From: Microvirga roseola
GTDB taxonomy: Bacteria; Pseudomonadota; Alphaproteobacteria; Rhizobiales; Beijerinckiaceae
Direction: 5' to 3'
NCBI RefSeq assembly: GCF_020866965.1
Contig: NZ_JAJATX010000013.1
Location: 17,608 to 81,607, forward strand
Length of the DNA: 64,000 nucleotides
Below the pieces are notes generated by a model. That model searched no databases. It was not told where the DNA came from and saw only the letters and a list, made by a program, of their open reading frames with translations. Positions 9,113-17,752 of the stretch are shown here, one piece after another. Within the stretch, counting starts at the first letter, position 1. Each line of letters starts with the position of its first letter. Both the position numbers and the translations under genes were made by a program.

Positions 9113-10162
9113 ATGGCCTCATCGATGTGGGGACCCCCGCCCCAGCGGCACGATAACGAATCCGCCCGGCCTCTTCTGGACCCCTTCGGCCGCGCCATCA
9201 CCTATCTGCGGGTCTCGGTGACGGATCGCTGCGACTTCCGCTGCGTCTATTGCATGTCCGAGGACATGGCGTTCCTGCCCAAGCGCGACCTCCTGACCCT
9301 GGAGGAGCTCGACCGCATCTGCTCCGTGTTTGTGGCGCAAGGGGTGCGCAAGCTGCGCATCACCGGGGGCGAGCCCCTGGTGCGGCGGGATATCATGACC
9401 CTGTTCCGCTCCCTCTCCCGGCACTTGGCATCGGGCGCTCTCGACGAGCTGACCGTCACGACCAACGGTTCTCAGCTTGCCCGCCACGCGGCGGAGCTTG
9501 CCGCCTGCGGCGTCAAGCGGATCAATCTCTCCCTCGACACGCTGGACGAGGACAAGTTCCGGAAGATTACACGCTGGGGCGACCTGGCGAAGGTCATGCA
9601 TGGCCTCGACGCCGCTCAGAAGGCGGGCCTCCAGATCAAGGTCAACACCGTTGCGCTCAAGGGCGTGAACGAGGACGAGATCGAGGCGCTCCTGGAATGG
9701 GCCCACGGCCGCGGCATGGAGCTCACCCTCATCGAGGTGATGCCTCTGGGGGAAATTGACGGGGACCGCATCGACCAGTTCCTGTCCCTCTCCGACGTGC
9801 AGACCCGCCTTGCCCAGCGCTATACCCTGGATGAGACCGACGAGCGCACCGGAGGTCCCGCCCGCTACGTTCGCGTCAGGGAAACGGGCGGAAAGCTCGG
9901 CTTCATCACGCCGCTGACCCACAATTTCTGCGAAAGCTGCAATCGGGTCCGCCTCACCTGCACGGGCCAGCTCTTCATGTGCCTGGGCCAGGAAGACGCC
10001 GCCGATCTGCGGACGCCGGCGCGCGCCTCCGGGGATGACGCAATGCTGCGACAGGCCATCGCCGACGCCATCGCCCGCAAGCCGAAAGGCCACGACTTCG
10101 TCATCGACCGGCGCCATGCCCGCCCTGCCTTGAGCCGCCACATGAGCGTGACGGGAGGCTGA
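9113..10162 (+). CDS. moaA: GTP 3',8-cyclase MoaA
   Basis: Radical SAM enzyme that starts molybdenum cofactor synthesis from GTP. The 349-residue sequence has the N-terminal SAM cluster motif CDFRCVYC near residue 44, and GGEPLVRRD near 87. The C-terminal cluster cysteines are in FCESCNRVR near 269, with a third in GQLFMCLG. The protein ends in the catalytic Gly-Gly tail. Length is normal. The product would be needed for the molybdenum xanthine dehydrogenase encoded at 22-26 kb; that is a functional rather than operon link. Confidence 0.95.
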   Translation: MASSMWGPPPQRHDNESARPLLDPFGRAITYLRVSVTDRCDFRCVYCMSEDMAFLPKRDLLTLEELDRICSVFVAQGVRKLRITGGEPLVRRDIMTLFRSLSRHLASGALDELTVTTNGSQLARHAAELAACGVKRINLSLDTLDEDKFRKITRWGDLAKVMHGLDAAQKAGLQIKVNTVALKGVNEDEIEALLEWAHGRGMELTLIEVMPLGEIDGDRIDQFLSLSDVQTRLAQRYTLDETDERTGGPARYVRVRETGGKLGFITPLTHNFCESCNRVRLTCTGQLFMCLGQEDAADLRTPARASGDDAMLRQAIADAIARKPKGHDFVIDRRHARPALSRHMSVTGG

Positions 10163-10258
10163 GCGCCTCTCTGTGTCTGTAATCCCGTAGTCGTGAGACA
10201 GTCTGGCATTTGACTCGACAAGGGATTCAAGAAATATCGCCCGGACTATTCGGGCTGG

Positions 10259-11065
10259 GTGGCCGTGATTGCATTGTATTCGGGGCGAAGACTAGAATTG
10301 CTGGCGGGCCTGCTCATCGGGCTGTGCCTTGCGCTTCCATCTGCGGGAGCCGTCACGCCCGTCAGGAAGCCCGAGATCCGTATTGCGATCGAAGGAGCCT
10401 ATCCGCCCTTCAACTTCATCGGCGATAACAACGAGCTCCAAGGGTTCGAGGTCGATCTTGCGAAGAACCTCTGCGAGGTCATGCAGACCGGATGCGTACT
10501 CGTGCCCAGGGAGTGGGACGGCATCGTGCGCGGTCTCCTGGACAAGGAATACGATGCGATCATGTCCTCGCTCGAGATCACCGAGCGGCGCCGAAAGAAG
10601 ATTGCGTTTTCAGATTCCTACTACCGCATTCCGGCGATCTTCATCGGTCCGAAGGATGTGGCCCCGGGTGAAGTCTCCCCGTCTGCCATGGCTGGGAAGA
10701 CGATCGGCACCACAGGCCGCAGTGACCATGAGGCCTATCTCAAGGAATTCTACAAGGATTCCGAAATCGCGCTCTATTCAAAGCCGGACGAGGCCAGTCT
10801 CGACTTGCTCGTAGGCCGGCTCGACTCCGTCTTTGGCGACAAGCGCCTGCTCACGCGGTTTCTGGAGAGCCGGGAGGGCACTTGCTGCCATATCCTCGGT
10901 GACGCTCCCAAGGAGCCGGCGTACCGGCATCAATCCTACGGCATCGGCCTGCGCAAGGAGGACGAAGAACTCCGGGTCCGGCTCAACCGCGCCCTCGCCC
11001 AGATCAAGGCCGACGGCACCTACGACCGCATCCGGGCGAAGTATTTTCCGTTCGATATCAAATAG
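10259..11065 (+). CDS. amino-acid-type ABC transporter substrate-binding protein (family 3)
   Basis: Periplasmic solute-binding protein of 268 residues. A signal peptide (about residues 1-31) is followed by the family-3 signature EGAYPPFNFIGDNNELQGFEVDLAKNL across residues 45-71. The hinge and second-lobe features ITERRRKKIAFSDSYY and YGIGLRKEDEELR follow. It is most like lysine/arginine/ornithine-binding proteins. No permease or ATPase gene is adjacent, so it is an orphan component. The start is GTG at 10259, with a second GTG at 10265 equally possible. Confidence 0.82.
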   Translation: MAVIALYSGRRLELLAGLLIGLCLALPSAGAVTPVRKPEIRIAIEGAYPPFNFIGDNNELQGFEVDLAKNLCEVMQTGCVLVPREWDGIVRGLLDKEYDAIMSSLEITERRRKKIAFSDSYYRIPAIFIGPKDVAPGEVSPSAMAGKTIGTTGRSDHEAYLKEFYKDSEIALYSKPDEASLDLLVGRLDSVFGDKRLLTRFLESREGTCCHILGDAPKEPAYRHQSYGIGLRKEDEELRVRLNRALAQIKADGTYDRIRAKYFPFDIK

Positions 11066-11126
11066 AGCCGTTTGACCCTCGCGCCCCATCTCCATAGAAC
11101 CATGGAGGACGAAACGGGAGCGAACG

Positions 11127-11996
11127 ATGGCGAAGGTTGCTTTTCTGGGTCTGGGCGTAATGGGCTATCCCATGGCGCGGCATCTCAAGGCCAAGGGCCA
11201 CGAGGTGACGGTTTACAACCGCACGTCCTCGAAGGCCGATAAATGGGCGTTCGAGAACGGCGGACGCGCCGCGAAGACCCCCCGTGAAGCGACCGAAGGA
11301 CAGGAGATCGTCTTCGCCTGCGTCGGCAATGACGACGACCTGCGCCAGGTCACCATCGGCGAGGACGGCGCCTTCCATGCCCTGAAATCCGGCATGATCT
11401 TCGTGGATCACACCACGGCCTCCGCGGAAGTTGCGCGCGAGCTCTATGCGGCCGCGAAGGAAAAGGGTGCGGCCTTCATCGATGCGCCCGTCTCGGGCGG
11501 TCAGGCCGGGGCGGAGAATGGCGTGCTCACCGTCATGTGCGGCGGCGATGCCGAGCCCTATGCCAAGGCGGAGCCCGTCATCATGAGCTTCGCGCGGGCC
11601 TGCCGCCTCATGGGCGCCCCGGGCGCAGGCCAGCTCACCAAGATGGTCAACCAGATCTGCATCGCAGGCCTTCTCCAGGGCCTGTCCGAGGGCATCCATT
11701 TCGGCAAGCGCGCCGGCCTCGACATTGAGGCCGTGCTCGACGTGATCTCGAAGGGCGCCGCCGGCTCCTGGCAGATGGAGAACCGCGGCAAGACCATGAA
11801 CCAGGGCAAGTTCGACTTCGGCTTTGCCGTGGACTGGATGCGCAAGGACCTGTCGATCGTGCTGGGCGAAGCCCGCAACAACGGCGCACTTCTCCCCGTC
11901 ACCGCCCTTATCGACCAGTTCTACGCCGAGGTGCAGGGCATGGGCGGCAATCGCTGGGATACGTCGAGCCTGATCGCACGGCTCGAAAAGAAATAG
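11127..11996 (+). CDS. NAD(P)-dependent beta-hydroxyacid dehydrogenase (3-hydroxyisobutyrate dehydrogenase family)
   Basis: A 289-residue dehydrogenase with an N-terminal Rossmann motif GLGVMGYPMA at residues 7-16. The substrate-binding DAPVSGGQAGAENG lies near 121, and the catalytic lysine in GAGQLTKMVNQ near 171. These define the MmsB/GarR/GlxR group, which oxidises 3-hydroxyisobutyrate or reduces tartronate semialdehyde or succinic semialdehyde. Which substrate applies cannot be told from sequence or from the mixed neighbourhood. A ribosome site GGGAGCG precedes the ATG. Confidence 0.85.
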   Translation: MAKVAFLGLGVMGYPMARHLKAKGHEVTVYNRTSSKADKWAFENGGRAAKTPREATEGQEIVFACVGNDDDLRQVTIGEDGAFHALKSGMIFVDHTTASAEVARELYAAAKEKGAAFIDAPVSGGQAGAENGVLTVMCGGDAEPYAKAEPVIMSFARACRLMGAPGAGQLTKMVNQICIAGLLQGLSEGIHFGKRAGLDIEAVLDVISKGAAGSWQMENRGKTMNQGKFDFGFAVDWMRKDLSIVLGEARNNGALLPVTALIDQFYAEVQGMGGNRWDTSSLIARLEKK

Positions 11997-12044
11997 GCCG
12001 GTCGGGGATCCCAAGTCGATCCGCCCTTCAGCGGCACGTTTTGC

Positions 12045-12071
12045 GCGCTCCCTCCCGAGGGAGGCGCTTTT
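12045..12071 (+). terminator. probable intrinsic terminator after the dehydrogenase gene
   Basis: An eight-pair stem with one bulged G (GCG-CTCCC ... GGGAG-G-CGC) is followed by TTTT. It ends only 13 bases before the next GTG start, so that gene probably depends on readthrough or on a promoter inside this short gap. Confidence 0.55.
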
Positions 12072-12083
12072 GGGGCAGGATCG

Positions 12084-12659
12084 GTGAGCGACAAGACAGA
12101 ACAGCTGTTCGTGCTGACGGGCGGGCCCGGATCGGGGAAAAGCACCCTGATCGAGGCCTTGGGGCGGGCCGGCCATGCAACCTCGCCGGAAGCCGGGCGG
12201 AGCATCATTCAGGACCAGGTGCGGATCGGAGGCTATGCGCTGCCATGGCGCGATCCGGCGGCCTATGCCGAGCTCATGCTCGGCTGGGAAATGCGTTGCC
12301 ATCACTGGGCTCAGGATGCTTCAGGTCTCGTTTTCTTCGACCGCGGCATCCCTGACATCATCGGCTATCTGCGGCTGATCGGCCTGCCTGTTCCGATGCA
12401 TTTGCAACGGGCAGCAGACCTCTACCGCTACAACCGCCTCGTCTTCATCGCACCGCCATGGCCGGAGATCTTCACCCAGGACGGCGAGCGCAAGCAGACA
12501 TTCGGTGAGGCCGTGCGGACCTACGAGTCGATGGTCACGACCTATACCGATTGCGGCTATGAGCTGGTCGAGATCCCGCGCATGCCCGTCGAGGAGCGCG
12601 CCCGCTTCGTGATCGGGCGCGCTTCCATTACCGCCGCGTCATCGTCATATAGACGATGA
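12084..12659 (+). CDS. small AAA/P-loop ATPase (AAA_28 type)
   Basis: A 191-residue P-loop protein starting at GTG. Walker A is LTGGPGSGKST at residues 11-21. A kinase-like FFDRGIPDI follows near residue 90, and the LVFIAPPWPEIF segment typical of AAA_28 proteins near 118. These are thought to be nucleoside or small-molecule kinases or ATPases, but the substrate is unknown. Its last 32 bases overlap the convergent small membrane-protein gene at 12628. Confidence 0.72.
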   Translation: MSDKTEQLFVLTGGPGSGKSTLIEALGRAGHATSPEAGRSIIQDQVRIGGYALPWRDPAAYAELMLGWEMRCHHWAQDASGLVFFDRGIPDIIGYLRLIGLPVPMHLQRAADLYRYNRLVFIAPPWPEIFTQDGERKQTFGEAVRTYESMVTTYTDCGYELVEIPRMPVEERARFVIGRASITAASSSYRR

Positions 12660-12834
12660 ACCCGCCAATGCCGAGGGCGAGGAACGTCAGGACCAGCTGG
12701 CGCGTCTCGCCGGTGAAAGCGACCTCTCGGTACATCTGCGACATGCGCGCGGCATGTTCCGGGTCGCGCGACATGAAGATGCCGAGCACGATGCTCAGGG
12801 TCAGGAGACCGAGGATCAGGTAGGTGGGGCGCAT
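12628..12834 (-). CDS. small two-helix membrane protein, unknown
   Basis: A 68-residue protein with hydrophobic helices at about residues 3-20 and 46-64, separated by a charged segment (SRDPEHAARMSQMYREV). It ends in basic residues. It lies 12 bases downstream of the PaaG-like gene and is probably co-transcribed with it. The 3' end overlaps the convergent P-loop gene on the other strand. I see no family assignment. Confidence 0.6.
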   Translation of the reverse strand: MRPTYLILGLLTLSIVLGIFMSRDPEHAARMSQMYREVAFTGETRQLVLTFLALGIGGFIVYMTMTRR

Positions 12835-12846
12835 GATCCGGCCTCC

Positions 12847-13638
12847 CTACCGGCCTTCGAACCGGGGAGCCCGCTTTTCGCGGAACGCCGTGACCCCTTC
12901 CATGAAGTCGTTGCTGTAGCCGGCCTCCCGCTGCAGCTTCGCCTCCGTTTCCAGCTGTGTCTCGAGATCGCTGGAGAGGCTTTGCGCCACGGCCTGCTTG
13001 ATCAGCCGGTAGGTGAGCGCGGGCCCCTGCGCGATTTTTCCCGCAAAACCCGCCACGTCCTGAGCGAAGGAGGCATCTTCGAAGACCTTGTAGACGAGGC
13101 CGAGGCGCTGCGCCTCTTCCGCCGGAACGGGATCGGCGGTGAGCATGAGGGCGAGCGCCTGTTTCGGGCCGACGAGGCGGGGCAGGATCCAGGTGCCACC
13201 CGCATCCGGGATCAGGGCGATCTTGGCGAAAGCCTCCTGCAGGTAAGCGGAGCGGACCGCCACCACGAGATCGCAGGCGAGTGCGATGTTCATGGAGGCT
13301 CCTACCGCCGGCCCGTTGAGCGCTGCGATGGTGACCTTGGGATAATTGGCGAGCTTGAGGATGAGGGGGTTGTAGTCGCGGGTGAGCGCCGGCCCCAGAT
13401 TGATCCGGCCATTCTCGTCACGCGGCAGGTTCTCGGTCAGGTCCTGGCCGGAGGAGAAGGCACGCCCCTCCCCTGTCAGCACTACGACGCGAACCGTCTC
13501 GTCCTGCTCGCAGCGGTCAAGCGTCTCCCGCAGTTCCGCATGCATGGTGGCGTTGAGAGCGTTCAGCTTGTCGGGCCGGGCGAGCGCGATAGTCGCAACC
13601 GGGCCGTCGATGGTGCAGCGCAGGGTCGTCAGGCTCAT
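12847..13638 (-). CDS. enoyl-CoA hydratase/isomerase family protein, PaaG-like
   Basis: Crotonase-fold enzyme of 263 residues. The oxyanion-hole motifs are NGPAVGASMNIALACDL near residue 105 and PDAGGTWILPRLVG near 139. The Asp in the second motif, and no Glu at the classical hydratase position, resemble PaaG (ring-epoxide isomerase of phenylacetyl-CoA breakdown), and SSGQDL near residue 62 fits too. No other paa genes are nearby, so a general acyl-CoA isomerase role is also possible. The start overlaps the upstream gene's stop by four bases. Confidence 0.78.
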   Translation of the reverse strand: MSLTTLRCTIDGPVATIALARPDKLNALNATMHAELRETLDRCEQDETVRVVVLTGEGRAFSSGQDLTENLPRDENGRINLGPALTRDYNPLILKLANYPKVTIAALNGPAVGASMNIALACDLVVAVRSAYLQEAFAKIALIPDAGGTWILPRLVGPKQALALMLTADPVPAEEAQRLGLVYKVFEDASFAQDVAGFAGKIAQGPALTYRLIKQAVAQSLSSDLETQLETEAKLQREAGYSNDFMEGVTAFREKRAPRFEGR

Positions 13639-14285
13639 GCTTCAAGCTCCTCCGTTTCGAGCTTGAACATAGAGCGGAGTTCCGCCCGAAGCACGGGTAA
13701 AAGCTCTTCCTCGAACCAGGGATTGGTCCTGATCCACCCGTTATTGCGCCAGGACGGATGGGGAAGCGGCAGAATCCGGGGCTTTCGGGGATCGGAGAGG
13801 ATCCTCCGCCATTGTCTTACGGTTTCGGTGAGCCCGTCGCGGCATTCCTCGCCCAGATACCGGGCCTGGGCGTACTGGCCAATCAGGAGAACGAGTTCCA
13901 GGCTGGGGAGAGCGGCGAAGATGCGCTCGTGCCAGATCTCCGAGCACTCCCTGCGCGGGGCCAAGTCGCCGCCGCGGGCGTTCTGACCAGGAAAACACGC
14001 CCCCATCGGGACGAGGGCAATGCGGGATGCGTCGTAGAAGGTCGTCTCGTCCAGGCCGAGCCAGTTGCGCAGCCGTGAGCCGGAGCGGTCCGGGAAGGGA
14101 ATGCCGATGGCATGGGACTTGGTGCCGGGCGCCTGGCTGACGATGCACAGCCGGGCTGTTGCGCTGCCCTGGATTACCGGATGCGGCTCATGGGGCAGCG
14201 CCTCGCCGTAAAGCGGCGCATCACGGCAGATCCGGCAGGCCTTCAGTTGACGGACGATGTCCTGGAAATCGGGGGTAGGATCCAT
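13635..14285 (-). CDS. uracil-DNA glycosylase superfamily protein
   Basis: A 216-residue protein of the UDG superfamily. LCIVSQAPGTKSHAIGIPF near residue 46 is the glycosylase motif-1 region, and PLPHPSWRNNGW near residue 175 is the motif-2 histidine region. An N-terminal CRIC pair and a later cysteine recall the iron-sulfur type families, but the full cysteine set is not clear. It would remove damaged or deaminated bases. It is coupled by a four-base overlap to the crotonase gene, which has no obvious link to repair. Confidence 0.75.
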   Translation of the reverse strand: MDPTPDFQDIVRQLKACRICRDAPLYGEALPHEPHPVIQGSATARLCIVSQAPGTKSHAIGIPFPDRSGSRLRNWLGLDETTFYDASRIALVPMGACFPGQNARGGDLAPRRECSEIWHERIFAALPSLELVLLIGQYAQARYLGEECRDGLTETVRQWRRILSDPRKPRILPLPHPSWRNNGWIRTNPWFEEELLPVLRAELRSMFKLETEELEA

Positions 14286-14367
14286 TCCTCTTAGGTGGGA
14301 ATCGGAGCAAGGATTCGGGAGGATCGGTCCGGCGCCTGCGCCCGGACACGTCGTCGCTCCCTTCCGT

Positions 14368-14886
14368 TCAGCTGCCTGCCGAACCCCGCCGACGCCAGTC
14401 CTGCGGACGCTCGAACTCGCCGGCCCAAAGGCCTACGGCGCGCTCCCGAGCCCTGGTCTCCTCCAGGTCGTAGTCGCGCCCGTAGGAAAGCGCCCAGCCC
14501 TGTTCCACCATCCGCGCTCCGACATCGCTGCCGTTCACGGTGCATCGCGCCAGGATCCGCCGGTAGCGGTCGCGGCCTGCGGCGCGGCACCGGACCGTCT
14601 CCCCGGACACCATCGCGATCAGCGCCTTGCGGGAGGTCTCGCCGCATTCATAAGCATGCCCGGAACGCGAGCAGATCTGCTCCATCTCCGGCGCGTCGAT
14701 GCCCTTCAGTCGGATCTTCGCATCCCCGAGGCGGATCGTGTCGCCGTCGACCACATGCGCCCTGCCCTCCAGCGTGCGCCCTTTCGGCTTGAGGACGAGC
14801 GCCGCGCCGCCGGCGAGCGTCAGCGCGAAGACGAGCGAGGATATCACGCGGGGCCGGGGGCGGCGAAAGGGCTTTCGGCGTCCCAT
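14368..14886 (-). CDS. thermonuclease (SNase)-family nuclease, membrane-anchored or secreted
   Basis: A 172-residue protein from the ATG at 14884-14886, two bases after the cobT stop. A basic N-terminus (MGRRKPFRRPRPR) is followed by one hydrophobic helix (signal or anchor), then a staphylococcal-nuclease fold. Catalytic positions are visible: Asp in VVDGDTIRLG, Arg in RLKGIDAPE, Glu in YECGETSRKAL, and Arg in RDRYRRILARC. It probably degrades extracellular or periplasmic nucleic acid. Confidence 0.8.
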   Translation of the reverse strand: MGRRKPFRRPRPRVISSLVFALTLAGGAALVLKPKGRTLEGRAHVVDGDTIRLGDAKIRLKGIDAPEMEQICSRSGHAYECGETSRKALIAMVSGETVRCRAAGRDRYRRILARCTVNGSDVGARMVEQGWALSYGRDYDLEETRARERAVGLWAGEFERPQDWRRRGSAGS

Positions 14887-14888
14887 CG

Positions 14889-15914
14889 TCAGTTGAGACG
14901 CTCGGAGACTCCCGCCTGACCGAAGGTCGCCATGTCGCAATGGACGGCGGCAGCCGCCTTCACGAGACCAGCCGCCAGCGCTGCGCCCGATCCTTCGCCA
15001 AGCCGCATGCCAAGGGCGAGCAGCGGAATCTTGCCCAGGCGCGCGAGCACATCCTGGTGTGCGCCCTCGGCGCTGAGGTGCCCGGCGACGCAATGATCGA
15101 TGGTCGAGGGATGGATGGCATGGAGGACAGCCGCAGCAGCGGTCGCCACATAGCCATCGAGGATGACCGGAATCTTCTGGAGCCGCGCCGCCAGGATCGC
15201 GCCGGCCATGGCGGCGATCTCCCGTCCGCCGAGGCGGCGCAGCACCTCCAGCGGGTCCTTCAGATGATCGCCATGATGGGCGATGGCGGCCTCGACAGCG
15301 GCGACCTTGCGCCTCAGGCCCTCGTCATCGACCCCCGTGCCGCGCCCCACCCAATGTTCGGCGGGCCCGCCATAGAGCGCCGTATAGATCGCCGCTGCGA
15401 CGGTGGTGTTGCCGATGCCCATCTCGCCGATGGCCAGGAGGTCGGCGCCGCCGGCAATGGCTTCCATGCCGAAGGCCATGGTGGCGACGCAGGCCTTCTC
15501 GTCCATGGCCTCGGCCTCGGTGATGTCGCCGGTGGGCATATCGAGGGCGAGATCGAAGACCTTGAAGCCGAGGCCATAGGCCGCGCAGATCTGGTTGATC
15601 GCCGCCCCGCCTGCCGCGAAGTTCTCCAGCATCTGACGGTTCACCTCGGACGGGAAGGCCGACACGCCCTTCGCGGTCACCCCGTGGCTTCCGGCGAAGA
15701 CGCAGACCAGCGGGCGATCCACCGTCGGATTGGGCTTGCCCTGCCAGGCCGCGAGCCACTCGGCGAGCCATTCCAGGCGGCCGAGGCTGCCGGCGGGCTT
15801 CGTCAATTGCCGGTCCCGGAGCCGCACCGCCTCGATGGCCGCCTCGTCGGGGCCCGGTATCGTGGTGATCAGGCGGCGGATATCGTCGAAAGGCGAGGAT
15901 ACGGGATCGGTCAT
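14889..15914 (-). CDS. cobT: nicotinate-nucleotide--dimethylbenzimidazole phosphoribosyltransferase CobT
   Basis: Makes alpha-ribazole phosphate for the lower ligand of cobalamin. The protein (341 residues from the ATG at 15912-15914, which has GGAG seven bases upstream) shows family motifs LTKPAGSLGRLE near residue 38, CVFAGSHGV near 70, GEMGIGNTT near 161, and the catalytic Glu in GMRLGEGSGAALA near 311. It diverges from cobS across 78 bases, the next step of the same nucleotide-loop assembly pathway, so the pair probably shares regulation. Confidence 0.95.
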   Translation of the reverse strand: MTDPVSSPFDDIRRLITTIPGPDEAAIEAVRLRDRQLTKPAGSLGRLEWLAEWLAAWQGKPNPTVDRPLVCVFAGSHGVTAKGVSAFPSEVNRQMLENFAAGGAAINQICAAYGLGFKVFDLALDMPTGDITEAEAMDEKACVATMAFGMEAIAGGADLLAIGEMGIGNTTVAAAIYTALYGGPAEHWVGRGTGVDDEGLRRKVAAVEAAIAHHGDHLKDPLEVLRRLGGREIAAMAGAILAARLQKIPVILDGYVATAAAAVLHAIHPSTIDHCVAGHLSAEGAHQDVLARLGKIPLLALGMRLGEGSGAALAAGLVKAAAAVHCDMATFGQAGVSERLN

Positions 15915-15992
15915 TGGAGGGCTCCGGCCCATCGGGCATTGCAGAACGCGAGGAGGCGTGACCTATAACGGTGGTTCCTCGCGGGGTGAAGC

Positions 15993-16829
15993 ATGTCCGA
16001 GCAAATCGAAAAGACGCAGACCGGCCCAAAGGCCATCTGGCAGGAATTGTCGGTCGATCTCGTCTCTTGCCTGCGCTTCTATTCCCGGCTTCCAGTGCCT
16101 GCCCTGCCCTGGGAGCAGAGCCCCCATGCGCTGCCGGATTTTCCCCGCCTCGCCCGTGTCCTTCCGCTGGCCGGCGTCGTTCTCGGGCTTCTGCCGGCCC
16201 TTGTGCTGGGAATCGCCCTCCTCCTCGACCTCGGCCCCTGGCTCGCCGCAATCCTCTCCGTCGCGACCATGACCTTCACTACCGGAGCCTTCCACGAGGA
16301 CGGCCTTGCCGATACGGCCGACAGCTTCGGCGGCGCGACGAAGCAGCGTCGGCTCGAGATCATGCGGGACAGCCGCATCGGCTCCTTCGGAGCCGCCGCT
16401 CTCATGCTCACGCTGGCCCTGCGGATCGCGGCGCTTGCGACGCTGGCCTCCCGCATCGAGTGGTCGGGCGTCCTCGCCGCCCTCCTGATCGCCGCCTCGC
16501 TCTCCCGCACGGCGGGTCTCATGCTGCTGGTCTTCCTGCCGCCAGCCCGGACCGATGGCGCGTCCTATGCGGTGGGGCGGCCGACGCCGGAGACATTCTG
16601 GTTCGCCAGCGTCCTTGCAGGGGGCATCGCCGTCATTCTCGGCCTTCTCGGGCAGTTTCCTCCAACCGGGATCTTCCTGATGCTGGCGCTGTCCGGCCTG
16701 ACGGGACTCGCCTTCATGCGACTCGCGCAGCGGCATATCGGGGGGCAGACGGGCGATATGGCGGGCGCGGCGCAGCAGGTCGCAGAGATTGCCGCGCTGG
16801 TCGGCCTCTTGACCATGCTCGAAGCGTGA
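15993..16829 (+). CDS. cobS: adenosylcobinamide-GDP ribazoletransferase (cobalamin synthase) CobS
   Basis: Integral-membrane enzyme (278 residues, about six helices) joining adenosylcobinamide-GDP and alpha-ribazole to finish cobalamin. The family signature HEDGLADTADSFGG lies near residue 91, and the later AVGRPT and RHIGGQTGDMAGA motifs near 188 and 248. Length is slightly above the usual 250 because of an N-terminal extension. It is divergent from cobT and followed 15 bases later by a DUF1289 gene on the same strand. Confidence 0.95.
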   Translation: MSEQIEKTQTGPKAIWQELSVDLVSCLRFYSRLPVPALPWEQSPHALPDFPRLARVLPLAGVVLGLLPALVLGIALLLDLGPWLAAILSVATMTFTTGAFHEDGLADTADSFGGATKQRRLEIMRDSRIGSFGAAALMLTLALRIAALATLASRIEWSGVLAALLIAASLSRTAGLMLLVFLPPARTDGASYAVGRPTPETFWFASVLAGGIAVILGLLGQFPPTGIFLMLALSGLTGLAFMRLAQRHIGGQTGDMAGAAQQVAEIAALVGLLTMLEA

Positions 16830-16844
16830 CGACATGAAGATGAT

Positions 16845-17042
16845 ATGAGTCGCGCATCCAGCCCCTGCATCCGAGTCTGCACCCTCGATCCTGAAACCGG
16901 CCTCTGCGAGGGCTGCGGCCGCACGCGGGAGGAGATCGGGAGCTGGTACCGGATGACGGAGGAGGAGCGCCTGCGGATCATGGACGAGCTGCCTGAGCGG
17001 ATGCGTGAGGCCTTCGCCATCGAGCGCGGCAAGGCCGAGTGA
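16845..17042 (+). CDS. DUF1289 small cysteine-rich protein
   Basis: A 65-residue protein with the DUF1289 pattern PCIRVCTLDPETGLCEGCGR at its N-terminus, giving cysteines spaced C-x3-C...C-x2-C, probably a metal-binding knuckle. An acidic, helical RMTEEERLRIMDELPER segment follows. Function unknown. Its stop codon overlaps the start of the following aspartic protease gene (TGATG), so the two are translationally coupled, and cobS lies just upstream. Confidence 0.8.
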   Translation: MSRASSPCIRVCTLDPETGLCEGCGRTREEIGSWYRMTEEERLRIMDELPERMREAFAIERGKAE

Positions 17043-17749
17043 TGCCGGGCATCCGCGGGGCAGGCAGCCTTCTCATCGCAGCTGCGATCCTGGTCATCCT
17101 GTTCGCGCAGGACAGCATCGGAGGCCTTACGCCGTCGGAGACGGCCATGCTTCTGGGCCTCGGCGGCGTCGCCCTCATTCTGGCCGCGGGCATCGTCGAG
17201 GGTTTCCGCCGCCATTGGACTTTCGGAGTCCAGGCCATCGCCGTCAGCTGCGGTGTCCTCGCCTCTTTCCTCGTCCTCTACGTCTTCCGGGGCGAACTCC
17301 TGAACTCCCTCGATCGCGCCATCGGCGACATCTCCATGGGCCGCACGGTCGCCGTATCGGACACCGAAGCGGTGGCGGCGCGCAGGACCGATGGGAGCTT
17401 CGTGGTCAGGGGCCAGGTGAACGGACGCGGGACGCGCTTCATCTTCGACACGGGCGCGAGCACCGTTGTCCTGCGCGCAGAGAACGCCGCCTCCCTCGGC
17501 TTCCACCCGGAGGCGCTGGACTATTCCATTCCCGTCTCGACGGCCAACGGCGCTGCGCTGGCCGCTCCCGTCACCATCGAGACCATGTCCATCGGCCCGA
17601 TCACGGAGCGCGACGTCCAGGCCCTCGTCGTCCGACCCGGCGTCCTGCACGCCAACCTTTTGGGCATGACGTTTCTGGAGCGCCTCGGCTCCTACGAGGT
17701 GCGGGGCAACAGGCTGATCCTGCGGGGCAAGGAAGAGGCTGCGGAGTAG
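17042..17749 (+). CDS. retropepsin-like aspartic protease (TIGR02281 type), membrane-anchored
   Basis: A 235-residue protein with three N-terminal hydrophobic segments followed by a single aspartyl-protease lobe. The catalytic motif FDTGAS lies near residue 139 and the conserved LLGMTFLERL near 209, as in clan AA retropepsin-like bacterial proteases. Such proteins act as homodimers, like retroviral proteases. The catalytic domain is predicted outside the membrane. The physiological substrate is unknown. It is convergent with dusA, with a gap of three bases. Confidence 0.8.
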   Translation: MPGIRGAGSLLIAAAILVILFAQDSIGGLTPSETAMLLGLGGVALILAAGIVEGFRRHWTFGVQAIAVSCGVLASFLVLYVFRGELLNSLDRAIGDISMGRTVAVSDTEAVAARRTDGSFVVRGQVNGRGTRFIFDTGASTVVLRAENAASLGFHPEALDYSIPVSTANGAALAAPVTIETMSIGPITERDVQALVVRPGVLHANLLGMTFLERLGSYEVRGNRLILRGKEEAAE

Positions 17750-17752
17750 GGC

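Noticed and set aside
15915..15992. Cobalamin riboswitch between cobT and cobS
   Set aside because: The gap is only 78 bases and lacks a visible B12-box or the long structured leader needed.
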